From Amorphophallus konjac (lineage: Eukaryota; Streptophyta; Magnoliopsida; Alismatales; Araceae), in assembly GCA_022559845.1 (NCBI GenBank), contig CM040117.1, positions 149,672,732 through 149,736,731 of the forward strand: a stretch of 64,000 nucleotides of DNA, written 5' to 3'. Shown one piece after another: positions 55,989 through 64,000 of the stretch. Within the stretch, counting starts at the first letter, position 1; every line of letters begins with the position of its first letter. The notes below the pieces were generated by a model that saw only the letters and a list, made by a program, of their open reading frames with translations, was not told the DNA's origin and did no database searches. Made by a program: the position numbers and the translations under genes.

Positions 55989-58900
55989 TGTTGTGCCCCT
56001 GGCCCCTGTGGTTTGTGGTTTTGATGATTGGCTTTAGGGGTTTATGATGATTGGTTTTAATGTGACTTAATCACTGTGAGTCACCATGCATTGATGTTCT
56101 GTTTTGATGATTGATTTGGTTTTGATGATTGGTGTTTGATGTGAGTCACTGTGAGTCATATTGTTGAAATGAGTCATTGTCCTTCATATGTTCAGTCAGT
56201 TTATCTGCTTACACTGTGAGTCATTGCAATTGAAGTTCAGACTGTTTTATCTGCTGCATAAAGCATTCATATGCACTTACAGAGTCTATACATTGATTGG
56301 CAGTAAGTCTGTACATTGAGCGTCTCTTGGAAGTCCATACAGTGCATTGCATTGGCTAAGTGTATACACTGTCAGTCTCATTTAGAGTCTAAGACAAAGT
56401 CTGTACATCGGACTGTTACAGCAATTCTCTACAGACTTCACCGTCTCTCTCAGCGTCTTAAGCATTTTAGGCTAAGTCTATACATTGCTGCATTACTTGT
56501 ATATGTAGAGTCTATACACTACTACAGGCATCAAGTCTATACATTGGACCGTGGTTCTCCAAGTCTATACATTGCTGAACCATTCGACATGTCTGCACAT
56601 TGGGCTTTCACGTGAAGTCTACACATCGGTCTCTACTTTGAAGTCTATACATTGGCTAAGGGTCTTCAAGTCCATACACAGTCGTCTGATGCATATTGAT
56701 TAACAGGAAATCTGCTATGAGGTAGTACATTGTATGTCCGTACTATTTCTGTCATACTTCGTGTTATTCTTGTGTTTATGTCCGTGTTATTTCTTTCTTA
56801 CCTCGTGTCGTTTTAGTTTTAGTACTGTTTGTGTTTTCAACACGCCGTGTCGTCCTTTCGTACCTCGTGTTACTTTAAGTTGTGTGCTGATTGACTTCGT
56901 GCTGATTCTTCTGAAGCAGATCGAATTGTTCTGATGAACTTCGAGTTGCTTCTGTATGAACCTCGTGTCGTTAGCACTTAGTTGCTCATCTCGAGTCAGT
57001 CCTCTATGTTTGCTCTTGTGTCTTCGTGTCAATTACTGTAGTTCCTCGAGTTGTTCTTCTGCTTCCACCGTTTCATCACGTGTTGTTGAAGACGTGTCTA
57101 TCTTGTGTCTTCGTGTCGTGTTTTCTAGACCTCGTGTCTTTGTCACTTTGTGACCTCATCTCGTGTCATCTTTTATGTCTGCTTGTTTAATTTCGTGTCA
57201 CTTACTGTTGTTCCTCGAGTCATTTTTTACTAGTGTCACTGCTTCATCACGTGTCGTGATAGCCGTGTCACTCTTCTGTCTTCGTGCTGTTTTTCTCTTT
57301 AGACTTCGTGTCCTTCTCGCCTTGACCACACTCCGTGTCAATTCCTGTGTTTCGTCTTCGTGTTGTTTTCAACTCGTGTCGGTTTCTATTTTCATCTTCG
57401 TGTTGTCTTCAACTCGTGACGGTTACTGTTATTTGTCTTCGTGTCGTGGTCAGCCCGTGTCGCCTCGACTTCGAGTCATTCATTCGAGCTATTTTGTGCT
57501 CGAGTTGTTTTTCTTGTGTTTTCAAGTGTTGTTTCACTACGTGTCTTTTTGTTGCCGTTTGTTAGTTCGTGTTGTTTCGTTCTAACCTCGTCTAGGTCTC
57601 TTCTGATCGCGTGTCTTTCTATTGCTTCACTCTGTGTTATCTTCTTCTCACCTCATGCTGTCGTCATCTGACTTCGTGTCGTCTTCGTTGTTGTGTTAAT
57701 TGTGTATCTCGTGTTGTTCTCTTTTTTACCTCGTGCTGTTTTCATATGACCTCGTGTCATTCTCCATTTATTTCGTACTGAAGTAATCTTGTGTATCTCG
57801 TGTCATTCTCAGTACAGTGCATCTTGTATTGCTTTCATATACCTCATGCAGTTTTAGTTATTGTGGCCCTGAGTGTTAATCGTGTTAATTCCTTGCAGGA
57901 GAAGAAGAAGGTGGTCAAGGAAATATTCCCCAGTGACTGGGCAGCACGTGATCCGAGGCTGAAATGAAGCTGGCTGAGAGACTGCCACGTGGTCTGAATA
58001 CTTAGGGCTTGAAATGTGGAGGTCACACGTCGGGGGTGCTGATGCTGCTGCTGCTATATATATGAGCCTTCTTCCACAGAAGAAAAGAGATCGAAGCAGA
58101 AAGCCGGAAGAGTAGAAAGCCCTTCGATCCAGAAAAAGAAGAAAAGAAAGAAAAGAAGAGAGCAGAGAAGAGAGTGAGAGTGAGAGCAGAAAAAGAAAAA
58201 GAGAGAGAGATAGTGCTCGTGTGAAGAGAGAAGAAAGAGTGAAGAAGAAGAAGTGCAGAAGAGAGCAGAAGAGAAAGAAAGAGAGAAAGAGAGTGAGCGA
58301 GAGAGCTCGTGGAGAAGAAGGAAGAAGCTGCTTGAAGATCTGTCTTCACTGGACCGTGGATCAGATCCAGGCCAGTCAGCTCCGTTGAGAGCCACATTGT
58401 GCATTTCGTTTTACAGCTTTCTGATTGCTGTGTTATTTTCCTTTATTATTTTTCTTTGTTTTCTGATCATCTTTGTTCTTCCGATTGCCCTGTTGGGGAT
58501 CGGGTTCCTCCTGTTGGTTCAGGAGAAGGGAGATCTGATCTCCAGGTTGCAAGTGACAGGTTGTCACTTGTGGGTTGCCCTCTGGTTAGAGGAAGGGAGG
58601 CTAGTCCTCCGGTTCTGGGCTTGTGGTTGCAAGTCCAGTGGTCCCTCCTGGTCTGGAGGAAGAGAGGTCTTCGACCTCTAGTTTCCAAGTGGCTGGGACT
58701 CACTTGGGTGTCCCTCCGGTTGGGAGGAAGAGGGGAGGCTGTTCCCCTGGTTAAGCTGTGTGGCAGCAATTGTTTGCAGACTGAGTCTGCTTGGTTCTAG
58801 CATTTGCTAGTGAAGCCTCACTCCGGTTGGGAGTGAGGGGTGGATGTAGGTCTGGAGGACCGAACCACCTTAAAATCTTTGAGCAGTGGTTTGCTTGTAG

Positions 58901-59220
58901 TGTGTTCTTCCATATCTCCTACCACCCTTCACAGATTATCTTGAGATTTCTTATTCACACTTGTGCTGCTTCCGCTAGTTGGTCATTTGGGGGCCAGTTA
59001 CATATTTACTCTTTTGTTTAAAAGGATTTTCAACTGGTTCATCAGATTGCTTGATTTGCTTCCGCTAGATGCTTGGATAGGCACGCTCCAAGTGTTTGTA
59101 TTTGAGTTGAATCAAATTGGTTCTATTCTGTGTCAATCTCTAGCATCCAAGTTTTATTTGGCCATTATACATAGAAGGATACATTCACCCCCCTCTGTAT
59201 CCGGGCCTAGCACCCTAACA
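55989..59220 (+). repeat. 3' LTR of element D
   Basis: 3232 bp, almost identical to the 5' LTR; followed by GTTGC (59221-59225). Contains the AAGTCTATACATTG array (56283-56679), the CGTGT array (56776-57812) and TATA (58055). Confidence 0.95.
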
Positions 59221-59799
59221 GTTGCTACTCTCTCCCGTCATCGATCCACTAGTCTCCCGAGGTGCTGCTCTGGTAGATCTCCAGTAGCGATCCCCGCTCC
59301 CCGCAGGCCTAGGCTCTCCTGCAACTTCACTCTCTGCAGGGTCGTCGACTGGCGCTCCGGCCTCTGCAACTCTAGGCCCAACAGCCTCTGGCCCAGCTCC
59401 CTGTAGTCGGTGAAGGTCCTCCCGCTCACTGGTGTCCCATGCACGCGCAGTCCGGTGACGCGCGCCACGTCCTCCAGCATCGTGACCATGTGCCCCCATG
59501 GGAAGAGGAACGTGCGGCTGACCGGGTCCCATGGTCGTGCAGGGCGTACAAGAGGAACTCCCCGAACCCCATGGCCGCCAGCCGCTCCCGCTGGAAGTCC
59601 GGCAGTGCTAGGTACACTGCACGGACCTGAAGCCACGAGATCCGGGTCCGACACTTTCCCTGCATACATTTGGAACAATTTTGCATCAGTCATTCATTCC
59701 ATAATAAGTCGTACATTGCATTAAACATAAAAAATAAAAAGAAAAAAGAAAAAATGCAATCTGTCAAGATGGCGGCCATCACTGGACTATTTTCCCTCT

Positions 59800-60260
59800 C
59801 CCTAACGGCCTCCCTATGACCGTTTGATATGCCGAATGGTCCTCACTAGACTGTTTGCTTTTAATAAAACCCTCCAGTCGTCTACATTCAAACTGCCCTC
59901 CTTTGACCGTTCTTGTCCTAGTTGACGGTCTGTTGGAGATCGTTTGGTTCCTTCAACGGCCTAGTTTGGACCGTTCCAATCCCCATTTTGCCCGTTAAGT
60001 TCCTACGGTCTGATGAAGATCGTTTTGTTCCTGGAACGGTCTTGTTCAGACCGTTTATATCCCTTAAGCTTTTGGACGATCCAAGGTCGACCGTCTAGCC
60101 TTCTCAACAGTCTACCTTAGATCGCTTTTATCCCCCCAACGCCCCGCCTGTTCAAATCCTATCAAGCGGTCACCCTTGGACCGTTTGGCCTTTTAAGGCG
60201 GTTTGGTTTGGGCCGTTCTGACCCTGAGACGGTCCTATACGGGCCGTATATTTCCTAGGT
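59800..60260. repeat. GCGGTC palindromes filling intron 1 of PMD-2 (B)
   Basis: About a dozen half- and full-site pairs of ACGGTC...GACCGTT type within the 793-bp intron 1 (59660-60452). This is the densest cluster in the window. A G14 homopolymer lies at about 60423-60436 in the same intron. Confidence 0.75.
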
Positions 60261-60864
60261 GGTCCCTGTTACGACCATTTTCTACTCGCCATGCCCACCG
60301 GCACCCGAGCCCTCCCCCACCGTGGGTGATGGCCCTAGCGGCCTTACAACCATTCCCAATGAGTCATATGCCCCATTCCCTTCACCTAAGCTAGCATGCA
60401 TCCATTAAAATAATCAAAATGAGGGGGGGGGGGGGGTTTGGTTGTGGCCTACCTCGGATCAACGTGGCCCCTTGGCTGGGGCTTCGGCCGTCGTCATTTG
60501 TGCTTCGTCCGCCGGTGGTACTCCTCCTTCCTCCAGCCTCTCAACGATCGCAGTAGGGTCTCCTCTTTCCACCTCGGCAGGTGGTGGTGCCGTTTCCTCC
60601 ACGGCTACCGCCTACAGCGATGCTATCTCCTCCACGGGGTTCACCGGCGGCGGCGGTGCGTCGTCCTCTCCGCTCATCCGACGAGTCTGGGCTTGCCTCT
60701 TGAAATGCATAAAAGAATGGAGAAGGCTAGGAAATGGGGAGAGGATGCTTGAGAGAGATGGGGAAGGAAGGGATGGTGTGGGCTTCGGTTACGGTGGTGG
60801 GGGAGATTAGAATAGATGGAGAAGGAAGATGATGGAGGGTAATTTTTTTTTGAAACTGACGATC

Positions 60865-61095
60865 AGGAAACGGTCTATCGGTGGACCATTTTAAAACCAA
60901 GGCGGTCTTTCTTAGACCATTTCATAATGGTGACCCGTCTACCTTTGAACGGTCTCCCCACGACTGTTTATCTATTTGGCAGTCTTTTATTGGGCCGTGT
61001 TATGCCACATTTGAAATTCAGAATTCTATTTGCTTACACGGTCTCATTTGGACCGTTTGCTTACTTGTGATGGTCTGGAGTAGACCGTTTATATG
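60865..61095. promoter_or_regulatory. GCGGTC palindromes upstream of PMD-2 start (B)
   Basis: About six units (e.g. CGGTC-TATCGGTG-GACCA, CGGTC-TCATTTG-GACCG), 155-385 bp upstream of the PMD-2 ATG (60710, minus). Same placement as 23955-24120 in A. Confidence 0.65.
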
Positions 61096-61099
61096 CTGA

Positions 61100-62048
61100 A
61101 ACGATGAATGAACTTTTGAGCCTTATTTTTGCTGCGTTATGTGCCTAATTGATATATCCTCTTATCTCATGATATATATGATTACAGAACCTTGTTCATG
61201 ATCCTTTGTAGCATAACTACATTACTCCAGCAGGTCAGATAAGTTAGGTAAGTATCCCGTACCCTATGTCCCTTAATGCATTACTATATGGTATCTATAT
61301 TATATTTTCTTGAGAACCGGCTGGTCATTCACGTGTTCCAGGATCTGATGTTCCCCTATAACAAAAATGATGATGATCTAGGTTCATATGCTTAATCATC
61401 GGATAGGCCATTAGGTTGGGAAAGTTAGGGGACGATTGTTCTATCTTGCACGCCGTAGTTGCAGATAGTGCGTTGACTCTAATTGTCCCGGTCTAGCAAT
61501 ACTATTCTTGAGTACTTTCTATTTTATGGTTTTCTTTACATTCGTTTTAAATTTTAACCCAGCATGCATCATACGCATCTTTTGAGCATTCACGACCCAT
61601 GGTCTGTCTGAAAGTGTCTCATTAGTAATGAATGATTGTGCGTTCATGGTTTTGGGTAAGAGAGAAGCTATTCCACTCAGAGTCAGAAGGTTTTCTCTGG
61701 TCTATTCACATGGTCCGATTGACTAAAAGTCCCCGTCTGGAGGTTTTAGCCCGTTTCTTTTGTTACAGCTTATTCTGGTTTCCTCATTGGTTGTGGATTG
61801 TGTCCTCTGATGAGGTTACTTGCATTTTCTCCATCCTTTTATTTAGTTAATTTCTCCGGACTGGTGTCGTTTTGGTTCGATCATTCCTTGTGTTTAGTTC
61901 AGAGTTTTCTGAAAAATTCCTATCACCCGTTGGCAAGAAAACGGGTGTCTTTTACATTAACGCCCTCTTTTCAGTCCGCTCCGCTTCATCTCCATGTTCC
62001 ATTTCACTTTCGCTTCACCTCCGCTCGCTCCCTTGCAAAGAGGACGTT
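61100..62048 (+). other. 3' untranslated region of element B
   Basis: No gene. Matches 24121-25093 of element A along its length. Confidence 0.7.
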
Positions 62049-62057
62049 AAGGAGGGG
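62049..62057 (+). other. Polypurine tract of element B
   Basis: AAGGAGGGG, then CATC and the LTR start TGTTGACACC at 62062. Confidence 0.88.
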
Positions 62058-62289
62058 CATCTGTTGACACCTATTTTTTGCCTTTGAGTTGAGTCATTTT
62101 CTTACCCTTATTTTCGATGCCTCAGGTTGTCCATTACTCATTGGGTCATTTTCAGGCATGTCTTTGGGCTCATTTTATATGTATTTCATCCCTTGCTGGA
62201 CTTGCTCTCGATTTTCCTTGGATTTTGGGTTTAATGGGCTTTGATTTCACTTGGTCTTTGGGGTAAATGGGCTTATTTATCCCATTTTA

Positions 62290-62790
62290 TCAACTTCCAC
62301 CACCCAGCCTAATTGCGGTCTAGAGATAGAGCGTTTAAGATGTTGGGCGGTCATTTTCAAAATAATTTTTATTGTTCAGAGTCCTGCACCGGGTTGCCTT
62401 TGGATTAATTGGCTATTTTCTGATTTTCCACCGACAACCTAATAAACGGTCTTGCATTAGGCTGTTTATTCAAGTTGGGCGGTCCATCGAACGATCGTTT
62501 AGGGATCAAAGTCCTAAATGAGTCAGTTTTCTGGATAAATATATATTTTTATTGATTTACCACCGACACTATATAAACGGTCTGGAAATGGGCCGTTTGA
62601 TTTATTGGGCGGTCTATTGATGGACCGTTTTCCAATCCAGAGTCATACGCCAGATTAGTCGGTCTGTTCTTTGGATAAAAGATTTTATTTATATATTTAT
62701 TAATTTCCACCAACACCTTATAGGCGGTCTAGCATTGGACCGCTTATATGGGTGGGCAGCCCATCGTTCGACCGCCTATGAGGCCGAGAT
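62290..62790. repeat. Expanded palindrome-bearing tandem unit in LTR of B
   Basis: About four diverged units of 110-135 bp. Each has a TTCCACC lead, ACGGTCT...GGCCGTTT or GACCGTTT, a second GGGCGGTC...GACCG pair, and an AGAGTC block. Located 200-700 bp upstream of the TATA box. The LTR at 26857 has the same module in about two units. Confidence 0.75.
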
Positions 62791-62990
62791 CCTTACTTTA
62801 GCAGATTTTTCTCTCTCCGCCCGTGGTTAAACCTATTGGTTGTTCAACCTTTTTCTCCGTGGACACTGAACCAAATCAGGTTCCGTTCGATCCTGGGGAA
62901 AATTGGGAGTATTATCTCCGATTTATCCTAAAGAATCTTGGCCTAATTCTCCCTCGAAAATCCCTAATTTCGAGCGGACTTTCAAGGGTC

Positions 62991-62999
62991 TATAAATAG
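62991..62999 (+). promoter_or_regulatory. LTR TATA box, element B
   Basis: TATAAATAG, 929 bp into the LTR, aligned with TATAAATAGG at 27504. Confidence 0.7.
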
Positions 63000-63276
63000 C
63001 ACCCTTAGTCCAAGCTCGCGAGGGGGGGAGATTTCAGAATTCACGTCGAAGTGCTGCCATTTTCTTGAGCGAGTTCCAGCAAGGGAGGAAGGCTTTCCAC
63101 GTCCATTAAGCCTTCGGTTCAGGGAGTAGTCGTTGTGTTTGTGTTTCTTTGAGTCTTAGTTAGTCATTTCCATCGTTTGCCCATCATTGTATGTTCATTT
63201 TTCTTTACTTCTACTCATGTTTTTCACTGTTATCCTCATATTCATCACCTTCCCCCTGTTTTCCACGCCCCATAGG

Positions 63277-64000
63277 TGTAACACCCCGATTTATTAATGA
63301 ATCGAGAATTATGCGAAATTAATAAGAAATTCCTTAAGAAAGAAAGGATAAGTAAATTTTCAACCAAATCATAAAAATTTGGAAAAAACTATAATCTTAT
63401 AGTGGATAAAACGTTTAATAAAATTGTCTTCTACGACCAACCCAAATGAAATTCTTAAACAAGCCGAATTAGCTGATTAAGGCCCAAATCAACACTTAGC
63501 TAATCAGACCTTAAATCGTGAAATTTGAGCCCAATACTTAATCATATTAGCTCAAACCATGTGCAAATGAACAGTGAGGATTAGTAGAACATTTCTCCTC
63601 TTGTTATTCTCCGAAACCCTAACCTTAGGAGGTGTATTTGGCGGCGCAACGGCAGCATTAACCCTATCCGGCGTGATTCGTGCATGTCCGCGGTGTGTGA
63701 ACTCTATCTCCACGATTAGAACTCTCCAGATATAATTAAACCTATAAAAATGAACCTCAGCCACCCTAGAATCGTTTAAATGGTGTGGCGGCCGGCGAGG
63801 ACCTCGGACGGGGGAGAATTCTGACTTTTACCGGATGTGTGTTCCTAGCGCGATCGGCAACCATCTTCCACCTTCGTCCTTTGATTAAGGTAGGTGATAG
63901 CAGGCCAAACTCTAAGTGTTATACATGGTTAGAAGCGTCATCGTGTCCTCTTTCTTTTGATCTAAAAAATCCTAAATTACGTGTAGTATCCTACGAGATT
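63277..64000 (+). repeat. Start of another LTR (element F), cut by window edge
   Basis: TGTAACACCCCGATTTATT begins abruptly within the LTR of B. TGTAACACCCC is a common start of plant Gypsy (chromovirus) LTRs. The rest is not shared with any other part of the window. The second LTR and target duplication (expected ATAGG, 63272-63276) lie outside, so class and strand are tentative. Confidence 0.5.

Larger units (their letters stand above)
48227..59220 (+). mobile_element. Non-autonomous Sirevirus-lineage (Ty1/Copia) element D
   Basis: 10994 bp. LTRs 48227-51460 and 55989-59220, start TGTTGTGCCCCTGG, end CACCCTAACA. Target duplication GTTGC at 48222-48226 and 59221-59225. Primer site 51463-51474; polypurine tract 55975-55988. 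The interior has a zinc-knuckle Gag and no protease, integrase or RT. LTRs look about 99% identical, so it is the youngest complete insertion in the window. It splits exon 2 of PMD-2 of element B. Related to E by Gag, primer-site spacing, a 25-base block at the polypurine tract, LTR motif arrays and the 3' structured motif. Confidence 0.95.
46355..60710 (-). pseudogene. Antisense plant mobile domain gene PMD-2, seven exons, split by D (element B)
   Basis: Minus-strand exons: 60710-60453; 59659-47987 (interrupted by element D, 48227-59220); 47902-47741; about 47662-47287; 47212-47120; 47046-46909; 46831-46355. Exon 3 (162 nt) and exon 5 (93 nt) have exactly the lengths seen in A; exons 4, 6 and 7 differ by 1-3 nt. 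PMD core in exon 2 (SWLQVRAVYLALPDFQRERL, MGFGEFL, FPWGHMVTMLEDVARVTGLR, then EYAWGAVVLAFLF, MLGGFSPLL). Exons 6-7 are coiled coil and a basic tail (RNEDEEHRRRRRVEE). Decay: stop in exon 1, frame damage in exon 2 near 59545, TAG at 47988-47990, TAG in exons 4, 6 and 7, and acceptor of intron 3 CAG changed to CTG. Function unknown. Confidence 0.82.
25107..63276 (+). mobile_element. Tat-lineage Ty3/Gypsy retrotransposon B (nested host)
   Basis: Second Tat element, head-to-tail after A, sharing the truncated LTR at 25107-25636. Interior order: gag (25637-26856, 28474-28986, 36460 on), protease, G-patch, linker, pol to 42423, non-coding 3' region, antisense PMD-1 (44201-45657), antisense PMD-2 (46355-60710), polypurine tract 62049-62057, and 3' LTR from 62062, itself cut by LTR F at 63277. 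Carries a probable solo LTR, element C and element D as insertions. More nonsense codons than A in pol. Confidence 0.82.
62062..63276 (+). repeat. 3' LTR of element B (interrupted)
   Basis: TGTTGACACC start. A tandem palindrome unit is expanded at about 62290-62790; TATA box at 62991; downstream text parallels the LTR at 26857 (GAAGTGCTGC, 'tccacgtcca', 'cacgcccca'). The right part is cut by another LTR at 63277. Confidence 0.8.

Overview
The window is plant nuclear DNA made almost entirely of nested LTR retrotransposons; I see no host gene, rRNA, tRNA or CRISPR. Evidence for a flowering plant with a repeat-rich genome: primer-binding sites for initiator tRNA-Met (TGGTATCAGAGC), Tat-lineage Ty3/Gypsy elements with two RNase H domains, plant mobile domain (PMD) genes with short GT-AG introns, and Sirevirus-type Gag and polypurine tracts. 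The species cannot be named from this.

The base layer is two related Tat-lineage elements in tandem. Element A runs from the left edge to 25106, with its 3' LTR starting at 25107. Element B runs from about 25637 to its 3' LTR at 62062. Each has gag, protease, G-patch, a linker, RT, RNase H, a second RNase H and integrase on the + strand. Each then has about 10 kb of 3' sequence holding two genes on the MINUS strand: PMD-1 (2 exons) and PMD-2 (7 exons). Exon boundaries agree between the copies. Both elements are full of stops and frameshifts and are fossils.

Younger elements sit inside them, most with exact 5-bp target duplications: E (265-9284, minus, TCATC) in gag of A; a three-LTR miniature element (19516-21890, GGACC) in exon 4 of PMD-2 of A; a probable solo Tat LTR (about 26857-28468) in gag of B; C (28987-36454, CAGCC) in gag of B; D (48227-59220, GTTGC) in exon 2 of PMD-2 of B; and the start of another LTR, F (from 63277), in the 3' LTR of B. 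D, E and C each carry a gag-like gene and no polymerase, so they would depend on enzymes from elsewhere.

The most interesting signals are outside ordinary coding: (1) the antisense, intron-containing PMD gene pair; (2) dozens of quasi-palindromes CGGTC-N7/8-GACCG confined to non-coding parts of A and B; (3) a duplicated, apparently folded RNA motif in the 3' non-coding region of both D and E, with stems that differ in sequence but still pair; (4) arrays of AAGTCTATACATTG at matching positions in the LTRs of D and E; (5) a conserved A9 slippery site with the same -1 frame change between the protease and polymerase frames of A and B.
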